A DNA stretch of 64,000 bases from Pseudonectria foliicola (lineage: Eukaryota > Ascomycota > Sordariomycetes > Hypocreales > Nectriaceae). The stretch is taken from the NCBI GenBank assembly GCA_003693505.1, contig QUZD01000078.1:62001-126000 (forward strand), read 5' to 3'. Every line of letters begins with the position of its first letter. The first letter of the stretch is position 1. The translations under genes were made by a program, and so were the position numbers. Under the pieces are notes generated by a model, which saw only the letters and a program-made list of their open reading frames with translations, was not told the DNA's origin and did no database searches. This document shows positions 23,226 through 34,268 of this stretch, one piece after another.

Positions 23226-24454
23226 ATGAAGGAGCACACGAAGTCTCGCCGGGGCTGCATCCAGTGCAAACAGAGAAAAGTCAAAGTAGCTTTCACCCCA
23301 AGCCAGGACATGTTCAGGTTTCATATTCGCTAATCAGTCACCTCTGAGAACAGTGTGATGAGACCTTGCCAGCATGTAAGCACTGTACAAGGCGCGAAAA
23401 GCATTGTTCCTATCTGGAAGAACATGCGCAGCCCGAAGGCCAGTCCTCCGTGGTGCCTCAACATGCCAAGACTCCAAGTGGCGATGTGAAGGGCTACGAC
23501 CCGAAGCAGCATGCGTCCTACCTAGCTGATCTAGATTTGACGCATCATTTTCTCACCCAGACCTATGCGACACTATGGGGAAGAAGAGAAGGGCAACTCG
23601 TTTGGCGGGATGTCATCTTCAAGGATGCACTGCGATATCCGCCACTCTTGAATGGGATCATCGCAATCTCCGCCATGCATAAACTTGTATCTGGGAGCGC
23701 GGAAACCGCCTACTACCAGGCTATAGCCCTGCAAAAGCAAACGGCCGCGTTTCAAGGACTAATCCAACTGCTACACGGCATTAATGTCGAGACCGTTGTT
23801 GCCATCTTTCCTCTTTCCATACTTGTCTCCTACTGGGCTTTCGCATCCAAAAATCTTCCCCAGGAGCTCAGCATTGTCTCAATCTCTACTGGTCTGCCAC
23901 CGTTACCTCAAACAGGTCTCGTGTCAACTATTTATTCTCCGCTAGACCAGTTCATTGAGCTCATCAAGATAATTCGTCCGGTGCACGCAGTTGTGAGGGA
24001 AGGAGATTCTTCGATATTGAAAGGCAAACTGGCACCGTTGACTGGCGTACCTAATCGCGAGGATCTGCCCGGTTTATCTGCAGACATTGAGGACGCTCTA
24101 AATGGCTTGGCTATCCAGGATCGCAAATGTCGCGACCTGTTGTCCAGTCTTGCTCAAATCACCCCTATCCTCGATCTCAGGTACATGTTTGTCCTTTCTC
24201 AGCATACAGACTGGTTGGAGCTTGTTCTAGGATGGCCTGTAAGATTGCCCGAGTCCTACATTGTCGACTTACAAAATGAAGACCAAGGCGCCCTCACCAT
24301 ACTCAGCTATTGGGCGGTTTGTCTTCACGCTTTAGACGGGCGATGGTGGGTTAAAGGGTGGCCCCAGGCCATTGTCTACGATGTTGCAAAAAGGGTTAAA
24401 GGAGATTGGCTGGAACTAATGACGTGGCCTATGCAATCCGTGGAAAACTCATAA
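23226..24454 (+). CDS. Zn2Cys6 transcription factor, Upc2/sterol-uptake-regulator type
   Basis: Two exons, 23226-23285 and 23354-24454 (68-nt intron, phase 0), encode 386 residues. The intron lies inside the zinc cluster; splicing gives cysteines at 11, 14, 21, 28, 31 and 38, the exact CX2CX6CX6CX2CX6C spacing of fungal Zn2Cys6 DNA-binding domains, preceded by SRRG. The short linker and the remaining helical domain without a long middle-homology region fit the compact subfamily related to yeast Upc2/Ecm22 (regulators of sterol uptake and biosynthesis), where the C-terminal half is a ligand-responsive domain. The start ATG is the first in frame and immediately precedes the cluster. The factor is convergent with an RTA1-like gene 161 bp away. 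Nuclear function is expected; the sterol link is inferred from subfamily resemblance only. Confidence 0.88.
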
Positions 24455-24615
24455 TTATTTTGTAATTAATATAATTGCAGAAAAACTCACGCTCTCATGT
24501 TCTCTTCAAATATCAGCCCAAGATTTCCAGCCAATGTGCTATTCCATTGTCATCGGTGGCATTAAGTGGCAAGACTCTGTAGCACGCGCGCTTCCGGGAC
24601 CCAAGCACAGAATCT

Positions 24616-25645
24616 CTAGTTCGAACCCGAATGTTCATCTGATGTCGCTTTGTGGTTGGTTTTCATTGATGGATAGAATCGGCCTGGGTGAAAGACGGTG
24701 AGAGAGATACACGCCAATGCGACCATCCTGGCAAAGTAAGTCGATGACTCTTGCAAAGTTAGAAACGTTGACTCACATTCCATCGAGAGTCATGAACTCT
24801 TTCTCATTCCGCATTCTGACGTTCCCCCAGCCACCAGCCATCTCCGGCAATCTGTATCATTATGTTAGACAGCTGCTGATCGGACCAATTCAAATACTCA
24901 AGATCCATGTTCCTTCTGTTGGACCAACGTACCGATAAATGCTCCTGATCAGGACCCCAAAGTATGCAAAGGCCAATGCGCACTCAAATATCCGAGCTCT
25001 CTTCTCTTCTGCCGGCGAGCTTGACACAGAATGTTTCTCAGTAGCGTCAGTTTTGCGGTGTCGGTGTCGCCGCCATAAGAAGTCCACTGCCAAAAGCCCG
25101 CAGACAACCATGGTGGCCACTTGAAAGGCTATGCCAGCAATGATGAGATTGTTGCCGATCAACAACACGCTATAGTCGACTTTGTCGGCCGACCCAGCAA
25201 TGCCTCCTCCAGCAGCTTGTATAAGAATCGAAGCGACATCGCATCCAATGAAGATCCACGTATACAAGGCTGGTTTTAGTCTTGAGAACTGAGCTCCGTT
25301 GTGACGCACCACATGCTTGAGTGTGAGGTAGATGCCCGCAGCGATGAAAGAGGGCGCAATGATCAGGCAGACGATCTGGATTCGGAAACCGGTAGAGCTC
25401 CATGGATTATGGTGCATTATAACTCTGCCGACATACCCTATGGCTTCCATGGCGCACCCACACGCAATGACAATAGAATACGCATAGACGCGGGTAGTTA
25501 TTCCCAAGATGACCTGAGCACAGAAGAGAAGCGCGAAGACAGCGAGAAGTGTGGCATTACCCCCAAGAGAAGGATAGTACCCATATGTTGTCGCTTCTAC
25601 TGGGCAAGTAGGAGTGACTGCGACGCAGTCATCGTAAGAGCTCAT
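24616..25645 (-). CDS. RTA1-like membrane protein (lipid-translocating exporter family)
   Basis: Three exons, 24933-25645, 24777-24851 and 24616-24727 (introns 81 and 49 nt), give 299 residues. Seven hydrophobic segments are spread from about residue 28 to 270. Family landmarks are visible: EAIGYVGRVI in the second-third span region, the FIAAGIYLTL helix, the CDVASILIQAAGGG motif, IRSIYR before the sixth loop, then RLPEMAGGWGN and NEKEFMTLDGMM, ending with TVFHPGR. These are diagnostic of fungal RTA1/RTM1/RSB1-type proteins. The last two exons are needed to complete the family motif. The start at 25645 is the first ATG; three upstream in-frame codons begin with GTG and are not used. Known relatives confer resistance to aminocholesterol, sphingoid bases or toxic compounds at the plasma membrane. 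Confidence 0.92.
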
Positions 25646-28358
25646 GGCAAGCACGGAACGGAATCGGAGGTTAGATAGGTAGGTGTCTGCTGACTGTCAA
25701 ACAAGCATAGAAAACATCAACACGACGCAAAGGGCAGAGCCAGCAATTTTATAATTGGAAACTACTGAATCAGAAAAGCGCCTCGTCATCGAATAAACGA
25801 CGCTTACATGGCGAATCCGAAAGCGAGGCTGTAACCAAGTCGAGTTAGTAATGCGAACTCTCGGGGATCAGACGGAACTAGACTAAAGACACGGAGTACC
25901 TTTTAAGTGGCCCTGTTTCATCATTAGCGCTAGTGCTCGCCACTGCTTCCAAATAACATACTGTAATCTGTACACAATAATGACAACCTTACCAACTCGC
26001 TGGTGATACCACAGTAATGCAATGTGTTTTATCCTGTATTCAATGCCAGATAATGCCAGATATCATAGAGTCCTTGAGTTGGGTGGAACTTAGGAACTGG
26101 GCCACAGAGAAATTGATATATCGATATCTTCTCAACTTTCTCCCATTTAGCCAAATAACTTCCATTCTCTTTACATTTTGACTTTATAGGTTGAAGGGTG
26201 TGGGTAAATGTAAGTGTGCTTAGATAGTTTCGTCAGGTACCGCAATGTATAAAATCATTAGGTGGGTGCAAAAGGCTCCCATCAGGTGTTCGAATGAGCT
26301 TTTTCCTCAAGTTCATCGAGAGCTCCAATCTCAGATGGTCGTTACCGAAGCTCTAATCGAAGCCAACACAAGCCTGGCGGATGGAAAGCAAACTCCCTTA
26401 ATTTATCTATCAGCACATGCGTATCCGGGATCTGAAGTACGGCGGCATTTTATCATTATCTAACGTCATTGGCTGATGACTAAGTAATTGTCGATGCCTT
26501 CGAGATGAGAGGATGTTCTTTACTCAAATATCCTAGACTGATGCAGTTGATCGAGCGAGTGTCTATGAAAGAGAAAAGCCGACTTTAAAGTATCGTGCCC
26601 CGCCGCATCCCGACAAAACACCAGACTTGAAAATGCAAGTTAGTCAAAATACTGCGCAAAAATGTCGGCAAATCTTTCAGCTGCTTGAGCTAACAGAGAC
26701 TATGAGCGAGCTCATCAATCTCTAAATCAAGAACCCAATTGAGCAAGATCTTGTAAAAATCGAATGTATAGGCAATAGGTCGTCATCGTCGGAAACTATA
26801 TCACGATGTGAGAAAGTTATAGATATATCTTCAATCATCGAAGGAGGTAGAGGGTCAAAGAGTGAAGATAGCATACGCAGGGCTATCTGTCATATATATG
26901 CTATTTGTAAAAGAGAAGCAGCAACCTAAGACTTAAGAAAGTGAAGCCGGATCGCTTCTTCTTACCAAATCAAATCGAGCTAGAACATCTTGTTAGCCTT
27001 GTTCAGCTGCCATTCCTACCCTTTCGATTTTTCGACTTTCACCTGAAGCTCTCTCCACAGTTCCATTGTGGGATTCTCTGAACCGTTCTGTGCTAAACAG
27101 CGGAGCGAAGCAAACAGGCATGAGGAGTACGCGTGGGCACAGCTGACGATCCCTTATCGAATCTTAATTCCAGTCGGTTGATGTCACCCAGCTATGATCA
27201 TGGATCAGATCCCTGTTCATCTCCGCATTCAAGACGCGTATCCGGGGTGTAGGGGGGATGGAACCCCACTGTTATTGGCCCATGTCCTAACGGTGATGGT
27301 AAAGCGTAGTATAGCGATGCAATGAGACTGCTTGGCACATATCCTGCCGCATCTGATGACGGTCGGAAGCTTCGGTTTCACTTTCACTGAGGAGAAAACG
27401 CAAGCTTACGCCGGATCTTACTGGACAAAAACAGACCTCGCGCAAGGTGTGTTTTGTCTAGCAGCTACACAGACATTGGTCCGTTTATCCGTGATGTTTC
27501 ATCCACTATGGGGTATAGCTCGCTGCTCAGATCAGATCATAAGTGTCTTCCCGCCGCTCGGGTATCGTTTTGCGAGAGAGTGGGATAGATGCGAGATGGT
27601 TATGAGAACTGACCGGATGATCAAGGTAAATAGCCAAGCGAGGTGGAACTGAGCATGGCATTTCCACTGATATTCTTGTCTGGCTGTATATCTACACTAT
27701 ATCCACTTCCGTTTCTCCCTATTGTACAGATAATGCCTTTTTGTGTACATATTCTTGAGTGAGACCAAGTTATCAGTTTCTTCAGGCGCTTGACAAGCAC
27801 CAAGTTGCGATAACGTCTATCGTGTCTCAGACCCAGAAGCTGGGACACAGGTTCATTATGACAATACCTAACTAATTATGTCGTCTTTGTGAAAGCGATC
27901 TTGCCAAGAGCATATGGGTACGGGTCAGGGATCAGGATATCCGATTTCAATCTATCTGGACAGAAAAAGACATCCTTGCAACCAGGCATGTATGCCGCTC
28001 AGCGTTGCAGTTGGCTACTGAACAGCCTTCTGCACCTCTTGCAGTCCAAATCCGTATTCAACGTCATCCTGGTCCCCAGCCGGTCTCTGGAAACATCCAT
28101 CATTGGTGCCCGCAATCTCGTTGAGAGGGGTTTGCGCATTATGCAGACTTGGCTTTTGATGATACCCTGGTCAATGAGTTGCGTGTCGCGGTTCGGACAC
28201 CCGGATGTTGCACATCGATCTTGTTCCCCACAGTTGGGGTCTGAAAGGCGCTTAAGGGGAAGGAAGGCCTACTTAAAGCTTGAGGGAACCCAATCCGTGA
28301 TCTGAGTCCATCAAAGCGTGCTTCTTTTTCAAAGTCAATTCAACTCGCTGATGCCAAG
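25646..28358. other. Long AT-rich intergenic region with possible gene remnant
   Basis: Separates the RTA1-like gene from the alcohol oxidase; both promoters lie here, since the two genes diverge. A direct 10-nt duplication, ATGCCAGATA twice, is at 26043-26062. A stretch at 26537-26929 looks like decayed coding sequence and is listed separately. Frames at 27332-27652 and 27889-28305 have no domain content. No transposon termini found by eye. Confidence 0.5.
26537..26929 (+). pseudogene. Possible remnant of a protein-coding gene
   Basis: One frame runs for 131 codons with a single internal TAA (26723-26725), ending at another TAA at 26927. The product on both sides of the stop looks protein-like: charged, helical (for example RQIFQLLELTETMSELINL) and, after the stop, a basic-acidic segment with spaced cysteines. 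There is no start codon or splice signal that makes an intact gene. The surrounding DNA is AT-rich. It may be the leftover of a decayed gene, or chance. I cannot name a family. Confidence 0.25.
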
Positions 28359-31150
28359 ATGGCCACCAACTTTTCCAAATACCAGAGCGCTCTCCCGGAG
28401 GAGTTTGATATCATAGTATGCGGCGGTGGGTCGTGCGGATGTGTGGTAGCTGGCCGGTGAGTTTCATCTCTTTTGGTCTGCTCACTTGTTAGAAATTCGG
28501 TTGCAATCCGGAATTCTTTTGGTGGCTTGCTGATCACGAGTAGACTGGCAAATCTCGATCGGAATCTCAAAGTTCTTCTGATTGAGGCGGGTGAGAACAA
28601 CCTTAACAACCCCTGGGTTTACCGCCCAGGCATCTACCCACGTAACATGAAACTGGATTCCAAAACGGCATCATTCTATGAAAGTCGTCCATCAAAGTGG
28701 CTCAATGGCCGCAAGGCGGTAGTTCCTTGCGCTCACGTTCTCGGTGGAGGATCTTCCATTAACTTCATGATGTACACTCGTGCTTCGGCCTCGGATTGTG
28801 AGTCCGCGCCTATATTGGTTGATGAAAAGTTTATTAACATTTGTAGACGATGACTTTCAGACTCCTGGATGGACTACGGAGGAGCTGCTACCCCTCATGA
28901 GGAAGCACGAGACATATCAACGAGCTTGCGGTAACAAGGAGATACATGGATTTGAGGGTCCCATCAAAGTCAGCTTCGGAAACTATACTTATCCGATCAA
29001 AGAAGACTTTTTGAGAGCAGCAGACAGTCAAGGAATCCCCGTGGTTGACGATCTCCAGGATCTTACCACAGCTCATGGTGCAGAGCATTGGCTGAAGTGG
29101 ATCAATCGAGACACTGGGCGCAGGAGTGATTCAGCCCACGCGTGTAAGTGATACTTCAACTGTTCGCGACTCTTGAGAACTATTTGGGACCGCCACTGAC
29201 ATCCCATTTCAGATGTTCACTCGACCCGGGCTGTCCATAGTAACCTGTATTTGGCCACCAGCACCAAGGTTGACAAGATTATCCTTGAGAATGGCCGGGC
29301 TGTCGCCGTTCAGACCGTACCGGCTAAGCCACTCGACTCCAGTCGAGTCCAGACTCGAACATTCCGGGCGCGCAAGCAAATTATCGTCTCAGTCAGTCAC
29401 TATTTACATCCATCCTTGGATTCGACTAACCAATGACCAGGGTGGAACTCTTTCATCCCCCTTGATCCTGCAACGCAGTGGAATCGGACACCCTGAGAAA
29501 CTCAAAGCAGCTGGCGTTAATTGCCTTGTCAATCTCCCAGGCGTAGGCGAAAACTTCCAGGATCACTACGTGAGTGAACCTCGGCCCCATATGTTACACA
29601 TGCTGTGTCTTGGCCTTGGCCTCACTACTAATGCGGTTGCGACAGTTGACATTCTCGGTCTATCGAGCCAAGCCCGAAACCGAAAGTTTTGACGACTTTG
29701 TTCGTGGTGATCCCGAAGTACAGAAGCGTAAGCCGAACAAAACTGCGAGCATCGAGGTGGTGTGAGATGCTGATCTTTACGCTAGGTGTTTTCGATCAGT
29801 GGCATCAAAATGGAACTGGACCTCTCGCCACTAACGGCATAGACGCAGGTGTGAAGATTAGACCGTAAGGATTTTTCTCAAGGCGAACAGAAGCCTGGCG
29901 ACACAACAGAGTACTAACACCAATCGTAGGACAAAGGAGGAACTCAAGGAGTTCGAGGCCTGGCCTACGCCTCATTTCAAGGACGGATGGAAGAGCTATT
30001 TCGAGAACAAGCCCGATAAGCCAGTTATGCATTACTCGGTAATCGCAGGGTGGTTTGTAAGTCTACCCCATTCCATGAATTGTCGTACATACTGACGAAG
30101 TTTAGGGAGACCACATGTTGATGTAAGTTACTCCGCTACCAGAAAGGATATTGATGTTAACAAAGCAGGCCCCCCGGGAAATTCTTCACAATGTTCCATT
30201 TCCTGGAGTATCCCTTCTCCCGGGGAAGCACGCATATCAAGAGCGCCAATCCTTACGAAGTGCCCGACTTTGATGCCGGCTTCATGAATGATGAGCGGGA
30301 TATGGTCCCAATGGTATGGGGATATATCAAGTCGAGAGAGACAGCTCGTCGAATGGAGGCATATGCAGGCGAAGTTCAGAACATGGTAAGACCTCAGTGC
30401 ATCTCCGTTCCAACAAAGCTCACACTGCCTCAGCACCCGGCCTTTGCTTTTGACTCACCTGCACGGGCACATGACATGAACCTTGCCACGACCAAGGCTT
30501 ACGCCCTTCCCGGGAATCTTACCGCTGGCATCACCCACGGAAGCTGGTCCTCTCATCTCCCAGAGCCCGACAACAGTGCCGCTACCAATGTCCTCAGCTC
30601 GAATAAGGTGGATACTCGCGAGCCTCTCAAGTACAGCGATAAGGACATCAAGGCCGTTGAGGAATGGGTAAAGTCTCACGTTGAGTCTACATGGCATAGT
30701 TGTAAGTTGATGGTTTCGACTAAATTCGTAAACCGGAGAATTTACTAAGAATATCGCAGTGGGAACTTGCTCCATGGCTCCTAAAGAGGTAGGGAAACAA
30801 ACCATATGATCAGCGGAAATCATTCAAGGCTAACAGTACCGAACCAGGGCAATTCAATCGTCAAACAGGGAGTTCTCGACGAGCGCCTCAATGTCCACGG
30901 AGTAAAGGGATTGAAGGTAGCAGATTTGAGCATCTGCCCTGACAATGTTGGGTGCAACACGTTAGTTACCATGGCCGCAAGATTACTTGACTCAGAACCT
31001 GACATTGACAGATACTCGACTGCACTTCTCATCGGAGAGAAGGCAGCTATGCTGGTAGCCGAGGACCTTGGCTACTCTGGGGAAGCACTGGAGATGAGGG
31101 TTCCTACTTATAATGCTCCCGGCGAACTAACAATTCCGTATCGCCTTTGA
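28359..31150 (+). CDS. AOX1: Alcohol (methanol) oxidase, GMC flavoprotein
   Basis: Fourteen exons: 28359-28456, 28544-28797, 28847-29143, 29213-29391, 29441-29569, 29646-29727, 29786-29864, 29930-30056, 30106-30122, 30169-30385, 30434-30701, 30760-30788, 30848-30960, 31012-31150. Introns are 46-87 nt and phases agree throughout, giving 675 residues, normal for alcohol oxidases (about 660-675). The FAD-binding GGGSCGC is at about residues 22-28, then LLIEAGENN, and GMC signature segments HVLGGGSSINFMMYTR and SGGTLSSPLILQRSGI. Family-specific stretches include VFDQWHQNGTGPLATNG and, at the end, DERLNVHGVKGLKVADLS and DNVGCNTYSTALLIGEK. Alcohol oxidase oxidises methanol and short alcohols to aldehydes plus H2O2, usually in peroxisomes. 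The C-terminus is Tyr-Arg-Leu, not a standard PTS1 tripeptide. The 17-nt exon 9 and 29-nt exon 12 are unusually small. In filamentous fungi such enzymes handle methanol from pectin or lignin. Confidence 0.93.
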
Positions 31151-31377
31151 ACTTGACGCGGTTCGAGCATATGTAGTTACGTTGCACGGTCCCTAAGCCG
31201 AGTTTATGTTTGTCAGTGTCTAGCCTATCAGTGGTACGAATTGCGAATTGCGACCGATGTTTGTTGGAACCAGTTCAACTGTCATTTGGTGAAGTTACCG
31301 TTCGCTTTATTCACATATTAAGCGATTACGTATTTCCTTCAGAGAGAAGAACTCATCAGCTGTAATTTCATATGCAA

Positions 31378-32685
31378 TTACTCCTGAATAACTACATCTT
31401 CATCCGTCTCTTTTTGAAGTTCTTTGATCTTTTTCTCTCTTTGCTCCTGTGGTAGCTTGTTGAATAATGCAACATTCTCATCCCATTTTCGCACGCAGTC
31501 AGGGTTCCAGTTGCATTCTTCTACTTGGCCGTAGACAGGATGACTATATCTCTGATGTTGGCTTGGCCAATTGGAGGCGTGATAATGATGCTTGACAAGA
31601 GCACCCCGAGCGTTGTGATTCCCCGAGTCAGAGTGGCCCTGGCCTGCACAAAAGGCTTCGACGTCAAGTACGAGAACTCGGCCCACAATCTTGGACTCGT
31701 CGAGGTTGTGAAACATATCCCACGTTACCTTCCTACCTTTTGTATTTTTATTCATCTGCTCCATCAAAGCGATCGTGAAAGCCGAAGGTCCTGTCCCACT
31801 GATGACTTGGTCAAAGTCTAGTTTGACATCGCTCAAGGGCACGCCTTGTTTTTTTGCGACTTTGGTTAACCAAGTCATGACATTTTCAATCAAGTGAAGC
31901 ATAGCCGGCTGACGTGGCCGAGAAATGAACGTCCATTGACAGAATGATTGCGACTTTTTACCCAGGATGGGATGGTCGCGGAACTCTGGTTGATCTATCT
32001 CAACTCCAACAATCATGTCAAAGTCTCTTTCGTCGTAACGTTCCGGAATAAATCGATGAATTGGTTTGAGAGCCTCGACATCAATGTCTGCATAGACACC
32101 ACCCTCAGCATACATAATCATGTAACGCAGTAGGTCCGCTTTGATGATTGGCATCTTGATACTGCGATAGAACTGCACAATATCCGGCCGGCGAAGACCG
32201 CGGGAGCCGAAATGTTCCTCGACATAAGCCATCTCGTTGGCGTCAGTAAGGACCTCGTACCGCATTCCGGGGTTCTTCTCCAACCAAGTCTTCGCATTAA
32301 GTCTGTCACGCTCCTCAAAGCTGAGTGGGCTGACCTTCCACGTCTGCCATATCTTTTGAGGAAAAGATCCACCGGGAAAGGTCTTCTCCTCGATTTGTCC
32401 TCTCCAAAATACGTCTTTTGGGGTTGGTATAAGAAAAACAATGTCGAAGTTCAAAAATAACAGAAGGACGAGTACACACGCAATGTACAGTGTAAGAGAT
32501 CGTTTCATCTGCGTTGGCAACTTGTTTCTTAGCTTGGCTGTGGATGCAGCCAATGTGGGCGAGCCAAGCGGAGAGCCCATGCTTCCAAATTGGTACTTGC
32601 CAATTTCTCTGTTTTCGATGGGGAACCCTGTTGCGGGGATGATTTGAAGGATTGGTGGGATCTTGTGTATGGGACGAGAAGCCAT
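31378..32685 (-). CDS. OCH1-like glycosyltransferase (DXD, type II membrane)
   Basis: Intron-less frame of 435 residues starting at an ATG at 32685. A cytosolic tail of about 60 residues precedes one transmembrane anchor at about 62-86, giving a type II Golgi topology. The catalytic region begins with PQKIWQTWK (about 109-117), the typical start of the Gly_transf_sug/OCH1 domain, and contains IKADLLRYMIMYAEGGVYADIDVE with the metal-binding D200-I-D202. These features mark the family of alpha-1,6-mannosyltransferase (Och1) and inositol-phosphoceramide mannosyltransferase (Sur1/Csg1) relatives. The donor is probably GDP-mannose; whether the acceptor is an N-glycan or a lipid cannot be decided here. 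It is convergent with the alcohol oxidase, with 227 bp between the stops. Confidence 0.9.
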   Translation of the reverse strand: MASRPIHKIPPILQIIPATGFPIENREIGKYQFGSMGSPLGSPTLAASTAKLRNKLPTQMKRSLTLYIACVLVLLLFLNFDIVFLIPTPKDVFWRGQIEEKTFPGGSFPQKIWQTWKVSPLSFEERDRLNAKTWLEKNPGMRYEVLTDANEMAYVEEHFGSRGLRRPDIVQFYRSIKMPIIKADLLRYMIMYAEGGVYADIDVEALKPIHRFIPERYDERDFDMIVGVEIDQPEFRDHPILGKKSQSFCQWTFISRPRQPAMLHLIENVMTWLTKVAKKQGVPLSDVKLDFDQVISGTGPSAFTIALMEQMNKNTKGRKVTWDMFHNLDESKIVGRVLVLDVEAFCAGQGHSDSGNHNARGALVKHHYHASNWPSQHQRYSHPVYGQVEECNWNPDCVRKWDENVALFNKLPQEQREKKIKELQKETDEDVVIQE

Positions 32686-34268
32686 ATCGCGGTTTTCGAA
32701 TAAAAGAAGAAGCCGAGCGCTCTTCTCAAATGAGAAGGGGTGTCAAGGTGCGGACGAGTCTTAGCTTAAGTCAAAAAGTTGCCTTGGCCACGTACGTCAA
32801 GAGAGCTTGAATCACCATGTCTTTTCCAGTCGGTCGCAGTGCCTGATAGTTAAGCGAAGTCGTTCAAGGGCGTCTGTGATGCATGCGAGCGAATACCTAT
32901 TTGGAAAGTGCTTTATGCAAGGCTATACTACCCACCCTTGTTCCATCTCCTCACAATTAACAATTACTTTTACTTGCTGGTGCATGTGCGGAGAGTAGGA
33001 TAGTATGGTGCTGGTCCAGGGCATGTCACATGAAGAACTCAACCACCTTCGCGTACGATGTTGATATCCAAGACTCAGCCGAGGCGATATCTCCTCCCCA
33101 AGAGAGGGGGTGGCATTCAGGTGACATTCAGGTAGCCGGCCGTTGGAGGGCTGATCATTGGACCTGTTAGTGGATATCTGATGTCAGGATTGTCTGAATA
33201 GGCAGGTGGTCTACTTCAAGATTATTACAACAACGGAAAGGCGGGATGATGTCTCCTTGACTCTGCGATCTAGCGAGCACTAAGCTCAGCTACTGATCTG
33301 TAGCTGACAACTCTAAGCATCTCATCTATTGCCTAATTCACCTGAGATACAATGTTTAGAAACCATGCCTTATGATCTACCTGTTTCCTCGTATAGTGCA
33401 TATTACGGGGTTAGCCTTGAAAATGGACCATGCCATGCAGCGGCGCAGAACCCCGGCTTTGATTACATCTTGTGACAGCTTCATGCAGCGATGGGCTTCG
33501 CGGATTTCCCTCGTGGGTAAAGTCTAAACGAAAACTTGGGGGGGAAAGATGTTCTCTCGGAATCATCGTCGCGCGGGGCCATTTAACGCATTGGTGAGAC
33601 GAAGGCCCAAGCGGACGGCCAGCATATGGACTATGCTCGACTTTGTGGGGTGCCGGGTTGCTTGATTTGGAAGAATCAGCGCTTGAGGGTTAGAATGCTA
33701 ACCAAGGATGAAGATCCATGTCATCACTCTAATATAAGGCCATTACTGAAGCTACAAGAGATGCAGCGTACCAGGGTGGTTCCTCACCGTTAGGTAGTGA
33801 TTGGAGGTCAAAAAGTTCGTTAAGCAAACCTGGTCATGATCAATCATGGAAACTGGGATCTGGTGGACTGATTTACACGCTGTGCATTGGCGTTGCATGG
33901 TCAAGTGCCAGGATTCTCCGCTTACTCCACTAAGCATCCCACGCTATTTCAATTCCATCATGTCTAGTTTGACGGATTGACCTCTACTTATCCTTGAGCC
34001 TCGGAAGGCGCTTACTGCTCTCTACCTCTAGCTTGTGAAAGAGCACGAAGGTGCATATGTGATGCTAAAAAGCCCTGTCCACTTGACGTAGCTAGAAACT
34101 GGCATGAGATGGAGTCAATCCGGACGCTCGAGTAGCATTGAGGCTACTGTTTTTCATACCTACTACAGTTACCGCGCTCTATCAAATCTGACCCCACGCC
34201 CCTCTCATCAGATCACTCTCGGGGTGCTCCATATCAAACAGGATTCCGTTTCCTCATCGCACAACGAC
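32686..34268. other. Divergent intergenic region, glycosyltransferase / acyltransferase genes
   Basis: Should hold both promoters. An 11-nt direct repeat built on CATTCAGGTGA is at about 33112-33134. From 34104 the frame of the acyltransferase is open upstream of the preferred ATG (34269). No separate gene seen. Confidence 0.5.

Noticed and set aside
24600..24630. GTTCGAAC resembling a tRNA T loop
   Set aside because: It is the end of the RTA1-like coding sequence and has no tRNA stems around it.
27332..28305. Plus-strand frames of 106 and 138 codons upstream of the alcohol oxidase
   Set aside because: Different frames without splice signals that join them, no domain; probably promoter DNA.
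34104..34268. N-terminal extension of the acyltransferase from the upstream ATG
   Set aside because: The 55 codons look like leader sequence; kept only as an alternative start.
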